A stretch of 64,000 nucleotides of DNA from Petaurus breviceps papuanus (taxonomy: Eukaryota > Chordata > Mammalia > Diprotodontia > Petauridae). The position numbers and the translations under genes were made by a program. Below, one piece after another: positions 1-10,519 of the stretch. The stretch lies in assembly GCA_028583685.1 (NCBI GenBank), contig JAMXIF010000048.1, positions 19,574,108 to 19,638,107 on the forward strand, read 5' to 3'. How positions within the stretch are numbered: position 1 is the first letter of the stretch; the number at the start of each line of letters is the position of its first letter. The notes beneath the pieces were generated by a model, which ran no database searches, was not told the origin of the DNA, and saw only the letters and a program-made list of their open reading frames with translations.

Positions 1-734
1 CAAGGAAATATTGACAGGACATTGTTGATCCACCAGCACTGAGACAAGATGTGGGTCCAGTGAGCAGCTACAGCTCAAAGAAGGAATTTCAGGTGCCAGT
101 AGTTGCAAAGGCATTTCAGGGTTAAAAGTGGGGAGAAAAAGTTAGGAGTGATGTTTTTTCTAAAGAAAATATTATTAAAGAACTCCAGCCAGTCTTTTCA
201 GATAACTTTATTCTCAGGAAAAATTTCAATAAGAGGTGTCAAGTGCCCACTGTTAGGGGGCTAGACTAGGTTTGGAGTGGGATGGCCATCTTGTACTACT
301 CTTCTCTTTAGGAGATTCTCACCACTTCTGCTTCACCTTAGGGACTGAACAAAAGTGTCACACGCCTCCAACAAACTGGTGATAAGGTAATCAGTCTTTT
401 TACCAATATCCCTGGGAGTGTGCCACCTCATTTCTTGTAGACAGGCCTCTCTCCTTGATTTGAAAACTTCCACCTCCAGTCAACTATCCCCCAGCTTCTC
501 ACTTCTGCCTTACACCTTGAATATGACTGATATTCCCATGAAGTTCTGGTCCCAGTGACTACCTGCCCTCTTTTTTATGCTCTGGATTGGATGTAATTTT
601 GGCACCTAACTCTATTTGGATGCAAAGGCTAAGAAATGAGTGTTGCCTCAGACTTGGTGATTAGATATGATAGAAGGGATGGAAGGGAGAAGGCCATTTA
701 TGAAGGATAAATAAATTCAAGAATGAACACTCAC
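1..734 (-). other. PEPD intron, repeat-poor
   Basis: Single-copy-looking intron sequence downstream of the 735-779 exon. I recognise no repeat family, RNA gene or reading frame of note here. Confidence 0.6.
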
Positions 735-779
735 CACTCCACAATTTCTGGGTGAAGAATGGTATTGTTGACGTTGAAC
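735..779 (-). CDS. PEPD: PEPD coding exon (human residues ~168-183, probably exon 7)
   Basis: This 45-nt exon has acceptor TTTTGACAG and donor GTGAGTG on the minus strand. The first G completes Gln, then it reads FNVNNTILHPEIVE and ends two bases into a cysteine codon (TG). Human prolidase reads FEVNNTILHPEIVECRVF, so only one residue (E to N) differs. The next residue in human, Arg184, is in the following exon outside the window. The exon links the N-terminal domain to the pita-bread catalytic domain. Confidence 0.95.
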
Positions 780-799
780 CTGTCAAAAGACAACAAAAT

Positions 800-910
800 G
801 CATCAATTCAATTAATAAACATTTATGAGGTTCCCAAGATGTGCAGAGGACTGGGCACTGAGAAAAGATTCAAAGACTAATTAAATAAAAGCTTACAGTC
901 CAATTATACA
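800..910 (-). mobile_element. L2 LINE 3' end, diverged
   Basis: AATAAACATTTATGAG, a decayed GTGCAGAGGACTGGGCACTGAG and CTTACAGTCC follow the reverse complement of the L2 3' tail (normally ATTTATT..CTACTATGTGCCAGGCACTGTGCT). The rest of 911-1534 is AT-rich single-copy-looking intron. Confidence 0.6.
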
Positions 911-1534
911 AAATATAATGTGAATAATACAAAAAAATAACATAATAAGTACATAAGTGGGGTACAAAGTACCCTCAAGTTTTGTATGACAAAATGTTCC
1001 ATCTAATTTATTTATAAATATTATAACCAAGAAAAGATAAAAAATAAAAATGAACCTTAGCCTTGTTCTCTGAACCAAAGAACTTCAATTCATGTATAGA
1101 GAGGACTAATCCCCTACTGAACTACTACACTCTTCCAGACATGCCTGTGGAAAACTCCTCCAGGGCCTCTGGATGCTTGCTGTGAACGGTTCAGTGGAAA
1201 GAGAAGAAACTCTTGCTAAACATCTACTAAAATTAAGGTCATAATGTTTGGTTTTCATTTCAATAATATTAATTAGCTATAAGCCAAAATGACCTAAGAG
1301 ATTCCAAAATTGCATAAAGTGTAGCAATGACAAGCACTTCCATTTGCAGAACACATATCTGAGTGGCTCACAGTGCTTCATACATTTAATTTTTTAAAAA
1401 TTAAGCTAAGCATGATAACATTCCTGGGACAGATGAAGTGGAGGAGTCACTCAGACAAAAGCAGCTCTACAACAATCAATCTCAGAATTACTCCTGCTAT
1501 GAAAGCACCCCATGGGGGTCATTTGGTGAAATGA

Positions 1535-1790
1535 GTAATGATAACTACCATTTCTCTATAACACTGTAAGGTTTGTGAAGTTCTTTACATACGTTGTCTC
1601 CTTTGGGCTTCATCCTAACCCTGTGTTACTATTATCCTCATTTCACATTTGAGGAAATAGGCTCAAAGTAAGGGACCTTCCCCAGTCACAGTAAGTTTCA
1701 GAGATGGAATGTAAACCCAGATGCCTTCTGGCTTCAGGTCCAACACCCTTCTTTGCTACCTCCAGTGGCTTCTAGGCCATGTCAATGACA
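1535..1790 (-). repeat. MIR-type CORE-SINE
   Basis: Carries the full reverse order of the MIR core: AAGGTTTGTGAAGTTCTTTACAT, the CCTCATTTCACATTTGAGGAAA core, CCCCAGTCACAG and a tRNA-like end near CTACCTCCAGTGG. Old and well diverged. Confidence 0.8.
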
Positions 1791-3059
1791 ATGAACTGTT
1801 TCCTCAGTGAAAGAGCTAGGAGATGGGAATCATCCCAAGTGAAAAAGGAATCATGACGGATGTTAAGTGCAAACTGAATAAAAGGATTTTTTTTGCTTTT
1901 TTTTAAGGCAAAGTTGAAAAATGAAGGGGAAAAAAATGTAATGCCTTCACAAAGTCACCCATATGAAAAAAGATTAAATTTGCTCCCATCTGGAAAAGTT
2001 CCTTTGCCTTTACTAATAAAATATGTGAGACACACACAGCGACTACGTTAGAAGCTTTACAGGGCACATAATGCCAAGAAAAAAAAAGTATATCAGGAAT
2101 TGGAGTTGGCCAGGAAATGGCACAACATGAAGCAAAGGAAGCAAATGTTGACCTGACATGCATTCCCAAAGCCAGATATAGCAAAGATGCCAATTGCAAA
2201 AGCTGCATATTTCAAAGTTCAACCTTCAACTTGCAAAAGGTAAAAGTCAGACACATGGTCACAGATTCACAGTCACAGACACAGAGACCTGGACCCAGTG
2301 ACAAATACCTATGATCACAGGCAGAGAGCAAGCATTAGCATAGAAACAACACAGCTTTCACTTAGTTTTTTTCCTACTGAGCTGACTCTTTGTGGGTGTT
2401 TTATTGGTTTCTAACTACTATGAAGAAGCAAATGAAAACATTGGTGCTGTAGAAATGTAACAGGTAATCCTGGGGCATCAGGGGCCAGAGGCCAGGGATG
2501 TGGTAAGAAGAGAGCTTAAGAGAGTCACAGCCTCCTCTGTGGCAATGAGAATGTGCCGACACTCACTGCATTTATAATGACAAGATCAGGATAATTTAAT
2601 TCAAAACTTCCAGATCCTCCCCCACTAAAAAAAAAAAAAAAAGAAAGAAAGAAAAAGAGAAAAAAACACCTAATAACCTTTGAAAGTCAAAGTCCTTTTC
2701 ACAAAATATAAAAGAGAGGCAGACAAAGGACACCAGGAAACTCAGAGAAGAATAAACAGGTCACATGGAAGAGAGGAGAGCAGACAACATAAATCAAGAA
2801 GACAACCTAGATTTTGTCTCACGTTTAGTCAAATGTCAGCTTGGCATTAGGGAAAGCAATGTCCTATATGGAATGAAGAAAATGCTGGTGACTGCAAGGT
2901 TAGTGAACCTCACTAAAGTAGGCTAAGCAGTTTCATGAAACTAGGGTACATGGCCTGGTCAGCCTTAAAGAGAAGACCCAGGTTCTGATTAGGCCCAGAG
3001 CAGTAGAAATTAAAAAGCAGGTGAAGACTTGGGAAATGGTAAGAGGCCAAGTTCAGTCA
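1791..3059 (-). other. PEPD intron with an A-rich simple repeat
   Basis: No family recognised over most of this stretch. An A-run grading into GAAA repeats lies at 2626-2666, and a short CACAGA-rich patch at 2265-2290. Confidence 0.55.
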
Positions 3060-3395
3060 GTGGCATGGCCTGGATACCCCCTTTGCTCTCTTTATCTCCC
3101 TTTTCTCCAAAAAAAGACCTGTCCTCCCAGAACCTCCATTTAAGGAGAAAACCCCAGCCATTCTCCTCTTCTTGCCTCACCCAGCCACATTCCTCTGGAC
3201 ATCTCCATCACTCCCCTATGGCAGATACCTTCTGGCACACCTTGTTTTTCTGCTTCCTTTTGTATGCTGTCTTTTCCCATTAGATTGTAAGCTTTTTTTT
3301 AGGAACTGTCTTTTGCTTGTCTTTGTGTCCCAAGTGCTTAGCATAGCACCTGGCACATAGGTATCTACTATATGTCTAACTGAGTGACTGACTGA
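3060..3395 (+). mobile_element. L2 LINE 3' UTR, sense
   Basis: ATTAGATTGTAAGC, then CTTTGTGTCCCAAGTGCTTAGCA and CACCTGGCACATAGG are the standard L2 3' landmarks in order, ending in an ACTGA tandem tail. Confidence 0.85.
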
Positions 3396-3850
3396 AGTTG
3401 TGAGCCCAGGTAACTGGGACGACGGCACTGCCCATGATAGTAACAGGAAAGTGTAGAAGAGGGGAGAGTTTAGGGGAAAAGATAATGAGAGTTATACTGA
3501 ACATGATGAACTGAGATGCGAAAGAGACTTCCATTGTGGGATGCTCAAAAGGCACCTGGTACCGTGAGATGAAGCTCAGGAGAGAAAATAGCTATGGATT
3601 TATAGGTCTGAGATCATATGCAAAGAGGTAGTAACTGAGTCCTTGAGAGAGGACAAGACCACAAAGTGAGAAAACAAGAGGTGAGAAGAGAAGAGCCCTG
3701 GGGACACTCATGTTTAGTAGACATGACATGGATGAAGAATCAGCAAAAGAGACTGAGAAAGATCAGTTAGACCAGAACCGGGAGAGATCAGTGTCATAAG
3801 CACCTAGAGAGGAGAGAGATCCATAAGGAGAAGGGGACCAATGGTCTCAA
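3396..3850 (-). mobile_element. L2 LINE ORF2 fragment, antisense
   Basis: The text follows the reverse complement of L2 reverse-transcriptase coding sequence (GATAATGAGAGTTA.., CAGCAAAAGAGACTGAGAAAGATCAG.., GGGAGAGATCAGTGTCATAAG). Decayed, with no open frame kept. Confidence 0.75.
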
Positions 3851-3944
3851 ACCAGGGGCACGGAGAAGCCATAAAATTCAGCAATCGGTGACCTTATGAC
3901 AAATGTAAAGTTCTCTGTAAATGTCAAGTATTACTATTATGGGT

Positions 3945-4130
3945 GTTCATGGAATCTTAGGATCCCAGATTTAGACTTGGAAGGAGCCTTAGGAACCATC
4001 TAGTTCAATCCACTTATTTTTTGGATGAGGAAACTGGGATCCAGAGGGATTGTGACTTGGTCAGGGTCACAATAAGAAGCAGACGTGAGAGCTTACTACA
4101 AATCCACTATTCTTTCTACTATATCTTGAT
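3945..4130 (-). repeat. MIR/Ther-group SINE
   Basis: Pattern of AGATTTAGACTTGGAAGGAGC, CATCTAGTTCAATCC, GATGAGGAAACTGGG, GGTCAGGGTCACAATAAG, then CTATTCTTTCTAC. It is the same SINE class seen at 18155, 35165 and 58560. The stretch 4131-4395 is AT-rich intron. Confidence 0.7.
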
Positions 4131-4395
4131 TTTTTTCTGTATTTTCTTAGATAAGACACAGTTGCTGTGTTTGTAAAGTTCACAGTCCAGTGAAGAGATG
4201 AGGCATACCCAGATAATGATAATAAACAGTTATATTTAATCTGATTTGCCACAAGAGTTCAGGGGAGATTTTGTTAACCTTTTTCCCCCCACTGATCCCT
4301 TTGGCAGTTTGTTTTAGCCTACTGATCCTTTCTAAGAATAATGCTTTTAAATGTATAAAACAAAATACACAGGATTACAAAAGAAACTAAGTGTA

Positions 4396-4460
4396 CAGGG
4401 TGTTCCAAAAGTCTTAGGGAAGCTTTAAGCTAAATGAATAAAGACTTTTGGTACACCTTC
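4396..4460. mobile_element. 65-bp mariner-like MITE
   Basis: The left end CAGGGTGTTCCAAAAGTCTT and the reverse complement of the right end (GAAGGTGTACCAAAAGTCTT) form terminal inverted repeats of about 20 bp. TA flanks both sides (4394-4395, 4461-4462), the target site of Tc1/mariner elements. Almost nothing lies between the inverted repeats, so it is non-autonomous. Confidence 0.75.
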
Positions 4461-4654
4461 TATGGGGGGTGGCTGTGGGGGGTAGTGGGGAAAAGAACAA
4501 ATAAAGGACCCTATGTTAAGAACTTCTGCCCTAATAACCCTTTGTTTTTGCACACCGCTGACAATACTTATTAAGTAAAACTATTTATCATTATCTAGAT
4601 ATGTGTTACCTCTCCACTGGATTGTAAACTTTACAAGCACAGCAACAACGAGTA

Positions 4655-4795
4655 CCTGATACCTGATACATAACAACCCCATGAGGTCAATACTACAGGC
4701 TACATTATCCTCATTTTACACATGAGGAAACTGAGACTCAGAAGAGTTAAGTGACTTGCCACGGTCACATGGCTGGGGCAGAAGGTACTGACAAG
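4655..4795 (-). repeat. MIR-type SINE, first copy of a local pair
   Basis: MIR core (CATGAGGAAACTGAGACTCAG, GTTAAGTGACTTGCC), preceded by a segment that is shared with 5785-5905 and is not part of the usual MIR text. See findings. Confidence 0.75.
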
Positions 4796-4934
4796 ATGTG
4801 AGTTCTAGAGCTGAAGTGATCTTGCAGAACAAAAAGATTCCTGAGCCATGATGGAAGAGTCCAGGAGTGCAACCAGGTGGGATATTCTCCTCCTCACTTG
4901 TACTCATGAGCTCCAATCTGTTGCCAAATCCAAT

Positions 4935-5045
4935 AGTCAAGGAACATTTATTTAAGTACCTACTATGAGCCAGGAATTATGCTAAGCATCAGGGCAACAA
5001 ATAATAAGAATAAAGACAGTCTCCACCCTCAAGGAACTTATAACC
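4935..5045 (-). mobile_element. L2 LINE 3' end, antisense
   Basis: ACATTTATTTAAGTACCTAC, TATGAGCCAGGAATTATGCT and CACCCTCAAGGAACTTATAAC are L2 3' tail landmarks in reverse. Confidence 0.8.
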
Positions 5046-5760
5046 CAACAATCCTACCTTCACATCTCTTATATATCTCCTTCTAGGAACTTACACAATA
5101 ACAATCCTAGTCTAGGCCCTTATCACTTCTAATCTGCCCACTGCAATAGCCTTCTAAGTGGCCTGTCTGGCTCTGGACTCCCACAGTCTCCCTGTCTCCC
5201 ACTCAGATGCCAAATTATCCTCATCAAGTATAGGTCTTATCATGTCACTTTCCTCCCCCCTCAAAAACAAATTACCTCAATAAACTCCAGTGGCTCACTA
5301 TCACCCCCGTGATCAAATACCAAGTTCTCTCTCTGGCAAATAACCTTGAGTCCCTTCCCCTCGTTCCAGTATTCTTACGTTCTATTGCCCTCCACGCTCT
5401 GAAGGCCAGCTACACAGGCCTACATCCTAGGTCTTGCACATGGCGCTCTCCATGTCTCCATATTGGTTATTCCCATGTCCAGGATGCTCTTTTGTCACCT
5501 CCACTTCTAATATTTCCTGGCTTCCTTCAGAGCTCAGCTCAATGTCCACCTTCTGCAGGCCTTTCCCAGGCTCAGGGCCTTCACTGCTGATATTATCTCC
5601 CATCTATTCTGTATGTAATTTGCACTTTCACTTGCCTGTTGCCTCCCCCACTACATTAGGGGCTTCTTGAGGGCAGGAACTGTTTTTGTCCTTGGTAGCC
5701 TCAGCACTTAGAACAGGGCTTAGTGCACAGTAAGCACTTAAACCCTTTTTAATTGATTTA
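5046..5760 (+). mobile_element. L2 LINE 3' portion, sense, long copy
   Basis: About 700 bp of L2 3' sequence ending with the diagnostic ATTAGGGGCTTCTTGAGGGCAGGAACTG, CAGCACTTAGAACAGGGCTTAG and TAAGCACTTAAA. One of the longest L2 3' copies here. Short reading frames in it are relics. Confidence 0.85.
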
Positions 5761-5779
5761 GACACTATCTTGACCATGG

Positions 5780-5930
5780 ACACTTGATACCTGATACATA
5801 ACAACTCCATAAGGTAAATACTACAGGCTGTTATATACTCATTTTCCACATGAGGAAACTGAGACTCAGAAGAGTTAAGTGACTTGCCCATGGTCACACA
5901 GCAGGGGCTTAAGAAATACTCAATGACTGA
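5780..5930 (-). repeat. MIR-type SINE, second copy of a local pair
   Basis: Matches 4655-4795 over about 115 bp, including the extra segment upstream of the MIR core. Confidence 0.75.
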
Positions 5931-6039
5931 ACCAATGTGTAGTAGAAGGGCAGGAATAAAGGCCAAGAGGCTTATTGTACCAGCAGCCAAAGAAAACCCA
6001 CCGTAGGGAAGACCAGAAAACTGGCTGGCTTGCATCCTG

Positions 6040-6350
6040 GTTCCTATGCTTACTAGCTTGGTAACCTTGGGTAAATTCTTTTCCCTTCCAGAAATGACAT
6101 ATCTCATGTATAAAATGGACATAATAATTCTTTTTTTTTTCTTTTTGGAGGGTGGAAGGCAGGGCAATTGGGGTTATGTGATTTGCCCAAGGTCACACGG
6201 CTAGTAAATGTTAAGTGTCTGAGGCCAGATTTGAACTCAGGTCCTCCTGACTGTAGGGCTGGTGCTCTATTCACTGTGCCACCTAGCCACCCCAACATAA
6301 TAATTCTCATGCTGGGAATCTTACAGAGTTGTTGTGAAGCAGAAGTATGA
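6040..6350 (+). repeat. MIR-type SINE, split by a younger SINE
   Basis: MIR sense text (CTTACTAGCTTGGTAACCTTGGG, ATAAAATGGACATAATAATTCT) breaks at 6131 and resumes at 6308 with CATGCTGGGAATCTTACAGAGTTGTTGTGAAG. Confidence 0.75.
6132..6294 (-). mobile_element. Marsupial tRNA-like SINE, A-tailed (subfamily I)
   Basis: T-run, AATTGGGGTTATGTGATTTG, a B-box-like region (TTTGAACTCAGG) and the terminal GCCACCTAGCCACC read the SINE in reverse. Perfect 13-bp target-site duplications (ACATAATAATTCT) lie at 6119-6131 and 6295-6307. Confidence 0.93.
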
Positions 6351-7014
6351 GTCATTATCAGTCTCATGTCATATGTTCACAAAAACTTATTCAAAGATTA
6401 TTTTAAATTATCCAATTCTAAATATTGCTATGTACATTAACAAGGGCCAGAAAGCTCTAAGCATGGCCCAATTGGCCACCAAAACATATAAAATTTATTT
6501 TCCTATTATATATATAATAATATATTATATTATTATAATAGCCATGCCTTTCCTATATTTTAAAATTTACATCTCCATGTATTAATGTATTAATATTCTT
6601 GCAACCCTCAAATTCAGCAATTTCACATTTAACTGATTATTTAAATGAAATTAATTGGTAACAAATTGTCTTCAAATATGCAAGGCAATTTTAGTAAAAA
6701 TAGCAAAAGATAAGAAACATGCTTATCCTGATAACCAATTCCTATGAAAACATCATGGAAAATGACTTGAATACAGTGTTCTTGGTACCCCTCACTTCAT
6801 TGGCTCCAACGTAATTAGGAGAATAGATGTTATTGTTTCAGGTCAATGAAACTCAGGCTTTCAAGATCTCCAAAATAAGTAAATTACTAAATAACAAGGA
6901 AGACAATCCCTTAGTTTGGACCCACCTTTCACACAACCTAAGCCCAAATCTACAAAGCATATATGAACATACAACCTCCCTCTCTAGAAGGAAAGGTTCC
7001 TCTCTAGAAGGAAC
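6351..7014. other. AT-rich intron sequence
   Basis: Contains a TA/TTA low-complexity stretch at about 6505-6542 and, near 6978-7013, two tandem copies of a unit containing CTCTCTAGAAGGAA. No gene or family recognised. Confidence 0.5.
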
Positions 7015-7151
7015 TTGCCTGTTTTAACAAGTTGCCCTTGTGTTTGGTCCCTCTTTGAGGCTGGTGGGCATTCTGTCCCTGAAGGCAGTCTAGGAGAGTT
7101 ACCTTTGCCCTGGCAGTGGGAAGCAGGGAGGGTGGTAGTAGGATAGCACTT
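7015..7151 (+). repeat. Left arm of 137-bp inverted repeat
   Basis: The reverse complement of 9153-9289 matches this arm over its full length with three differences that I can count. No known repeat family is recognised in the arm. Confidence 0.9.
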
Positions 7152-7199
7152 ACCACATCATCTCCAGATAGTTCCAAGTTCAAATTACCCTCTTTAGTG

Positions 7200-7690
7200 T
7201 TCAGTCTTCTATGAGAACAGGCTCACCCTTTCTCTCCAATCTTGTCTTTCCAGCTTTCACAAATGAAATTCATCGCTTCAGCCAGGCCCATTGCTTTCTG
7301 CTCCCTGCACATGTCATATTCACTTCCCACCTCCATACTTCCGATCACATCATTCAACCTGTTTGGAATGTCTTTCTCTCCCTTTTCCACTTACACAAAT
7401 TTCAACCTCCTTTTCAAGGTCCAGTTTGAGTCCTACATCTTTCTCTTTATTTAAGGCTCAAGAGCTTTCTCCTATTTCTCCCTTAAGTCTTCCAGCTAAT
7501 AGGGTCCTTTCCTTCCTCAAACCCTCCTGGAGTATCTTGGGATATCTCTCTTGTCCCCATCACACTTATCTGTATACATACCATATCCTCCTCCTATTAA
7601 CAGAACCCAAGTTCCTGATGGCCAAGGACATGTCTTTTTTTATCCTGGTTTAGCCCAGGGCCATCAACAGTTTGTTGACTTCCTTGATAA
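7200..7690 (+). mobile_element. L2 LINE 3' portion, sense
   Basis: Pyrimidine-rich L2 3' text ending in AAGTTCCTGATGGCCAAGGACATGTCTTTTTTTATCCTGG and AGCCCAGGGCC. More decayed than the 5046-5760 copy. Confidence 0.65.
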
Positions 7691-7769
7691 TTTCAGGTAA
7701 TACTGGCTCTTTTACCTTCCTAACCAACTTCACATCACTTCCTAGTGATCACTTTAGTGCCCCTCATCC

Positions 7770-7905
7770 TCCAGTATCCTCACTTTACTGAGGCCCTGAA
7801 AGGGGCCATGACTTCTATAAGGTTACAGAGAAAAGGCTCAAATTCAGGTCTTCTGACTCCCAATTCAGGTTTCCCAATATACCATGCTTTCATGACTGCA
7901 TTCTA
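7770..7905 (-). repeat. MIR-type SINE fragment
   Basis: CCTCACTTTACTGAGGCCCTGA, AGGTTACAGAGAAAAGGC and AATTCAGGTCTTCTGACTCC follow the MIR core in reverse. The stretch 7906-8380 is intron with a short L2 tail at about 8075-8110. Confidence 0.7.
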
Positions 7906-8384
7906 ATTATGTGGAACTTTCCTTTATACTAGATATGAATGCTGTCTTGGACACTATCAAGCATGGTGTTCCGTGGCACAAGCACATGTCTTGATAGCCT
8001 AGCCCCTCTGTAGAAAGATTCCATTGTACATGGCCTCCTCGACAGCTCAACACAGAATTAGGTCCATCAGTAAGCTCAATAAATACCTGTTTAATTGAGT
8101 TGAATGCATCAGCTGGAGAAGCTGGCATAAGCAGAAACAATGGTACCATATAAGGGTAGACAATTCTTTTCCCCAAATGTCTGTCACCTCCTAAGGGGTC
8201 TCCTCCTTCCCCCTCTCCCATTTCCCATCCTGTTCAGGCTCAATTCTACAGCCAAGCCTGACACTCCTATTTCCACAGTTCCTCCCTCTCTTCACCACCA
8301 ACCAACCTGAAGAGTGCCATGGCTCTCCCTGACCAATGCCTTCCAAAGGAAAATAACACACAATGCACAGCTGCACAGAGTATG

Positions 8385-8615
8385 TGTTTAATAAATATTG
8401 ACTTCAACTGATTAGTAGCATTCCATATTTTATGGTGTCTTAAAGTTTACAAAGCACCAACCCTATAAGGTAGCCCTATTTTACAGGAGGAAACTCAGGT
8501 TCACAAAGTTAGATGAGTTGCCTAAGGTCACAGTTAGATAATTGTCAAAGTTACAATTGGAACTCCTGACACTAGGTTCAACACTCTTTTCATTATATTG
8601 TAGCTGCCTCTTACT
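8385..8615 (-). repeat. MIR-type SINE, near full length
   Basis: AAAGTTTACAAAGCACCAACC, CTATAAGGTAG, TTTTACAGGAGGAAACTCAGG, AAGGTCACAGTTAG and the terminal GTAGCTGCCTC are all in order. Confidence 0.8.
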
Positions 8616-8659
8616 ATCAGCTTGCAGGACTCACGCAAAATGCTTCAGTGAAATATGTG

Positions 8660-8850
8660 GGCATGTTCTCTAGGAGTAAAGCCACTGAACTATTTATCTC
8701 AGGAATTAAATTAAACAAGCACTGGGCTATGGATACAAAGATTAAAAAAATGACCCAGTTCTTTCCCTCAGAGAGCTTACATTCCAGTGGAGGCAGGAGT
8801 ACAAGGGAGTACAAGGGAGTACAAGGGAGTACAAGGGAGGCAGGAGTATG
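8660..8850 (-). mobile_element. L2 3' end, antisense, with a 10-bp tandem repeat
   Basis: GCACTGGGCTATGGATACAAAG and CTCAGAGAGCTTACATTCCAGTGG are L2 tail text in reverse. At 8797-8840 a 10-bp unit (GAGTACAAGG) is repeated four times, flanked by GGCAG on both sides. This is a minisatellite grown in L2 sequence. Confidence 0.75.
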
Positions 8851-9152
8851 ATATACACAGGGTTATGGAAATTCATGCTAATATGAGGGCCTCCCCCACT
8901 GTCCCAAATAGAACCCTAGTGGTCCAAAGAGGGTAACAAATACCCCTCCTAATGGGGGTAGCCTTTATTCCCACCAGCTTCAGGATCAAATCTTTTATCC
9001 TCTAATTATCAAATGTCAACTAGCAAGGAATTTTATGAAAAAGTCAGAGGCCAGTTTCTGATGGAACTTCTTCCTAAGCATCTATAATGTACCACTAAGC
9101 AATGTCAGCCTGCAGCAAATACAGAGGCAATATATGCTAAGTATCTGGTGCC

Positions 9153-9289
9153 AAGTGCTATCCTACTACCACCAGCCCTGCTTCCCACTGCCAGGGCAAA
9201 GGTAACTCTCCTAGACTGCCTTCAGGGACAAAATGCCCACCAGCCTCAAAGAGGGACCAAACACAAGGGCAACTTGTTAAAACAGGCAA
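9153..9289 (-). repeat. Right arm of 137-bp inverted repeat
   Basis: Inverted copy of 7015-7151. The match ends sharply at both borders, and the spacer between the arms is 2001 bp. Confidence 0.9.
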
Positions 9290-10519
9290 TTAATCAACAG
9301 CTTGAGATCAGATGTTTTTCTGAAGAAGTTCAAAAGGGTTGAAAACCGAAAGAAAATAAGCAACATCATTAGGATAGTGACAAGGCAGTTGGTGACAGAA
9401 GCAGCTAAGCCTCCCCAAAGGAGAAGGACACAAGATTCATCTTGCTTAAAAAAACAGGCTATTATTATCCACAGCTGAACAGCACCAGAGAGAAAGGCCC
9501 AAGGAGGGGAGACAGATGGAACTGGTGAAAACAGAAGAGAGTCTTCAAGAACAAATTTCATCTTTATCCAGCTTGCAGAAATCTGGGAGACAAGCCAGGG
9601 CCCCCTTTTAGGGCCCTGTTAGTGTCCTTCAACTAAGTTATTAGAGAGCAAGGAGGAGAGCACTGAAGACAGCTCACCAAAGAGCTGCAAGAGGCTGAGA
9701 ACAGCTCAACCCACTTCAGGTAGCTTTAATGAGAAAAGAGGGCGGGTCACTAGAAATGGAGCAAGACCATGAAAGCAAAGGATCATAACAATCAAAGAGA
9801 AAAAAGTACTGGACTTTTTCCAGTGATCCAACAGCACTCCTGGGCAAGCCTCCCTACTGTGGGCAGAGACACTAAGACCTAAGGAATGCCAGGACTAATA
9901 AGTCCCCCAAAACCAGCAAATAGGGGACAGGGAGCCAGACAGATGAGGAATGTGAAGGAGAAGACCAGCAGCACAAAGTGATGTAGCAAAGAGGGAGAGA
10001 GGCAGGAGTTCTCTCATATACACACACAGAGCAGAAAAAAGAAAAAAAGAGAAAAATCAATGAAGAGTTTGACCTGTGGGTGGGGGAAGAAATACATCCC
10101 CACACAACAAAGATGACAAAGCCCTTTATACCACTAACTGCTGTGGAGCTCTGACAGCCCGAGTGGGCATTTTCAATACCGATGGCTGTAAATCAAGACC
10201 TAGTCCAGGCCACGAGCATGTATCCCCTACCATGAACCTTTGTTAAGCATAAGGCTATACTCAAAGAAGAGAGAAAATAAAGTACCATCTTCAGACAGAG
10301 TAAGCAAAGGAAGCAAGGGGATGGCCTAGCCCCCCAATCAGTCAGTAGCATGCTAGACCACAAAGCCTGTTTCCATTCACATGGTGAAAACCTATTTTTA
10401 TGGAGTACATTTCCTGGGAACTCCAGTTTTTTAAAATGAAAACAGCTTGGTAAAGAATTGAATGATGTTTTAGAGTTATTAGGTAACCTCTGATTGCAAT
10501 TTAGTGTGTTCTAATGAAT
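9290..10519. other. Repeat-poor PEPD intron
   Basis: Over 1.2 kb with no family recognised, purine-rich on the plus strand and without a meaningful reading frame. Could be old decayed repeat or single-copy intron. Confidence 0.5.

Noticed and set aside
1-734. Following PEPD exon (RVFKTDMELE in human)
   Set aside because: No matching minus-strand text, so the exon must lie before the window.
5628-6167. 179-codon minus-strand reading frame as a gene
   Set aside because: It runs antisense through L2 and MIR repeats into a SINE T-run. It has no family match or splice context, and the frame is chance.
6132-6294. Functional tRNA genes in the SINE heads
   Set aside because: Only A- and B-box-like segments are recognisable, no cloverleaf or anticodon arm is evident, and each is followed by the SINE body.
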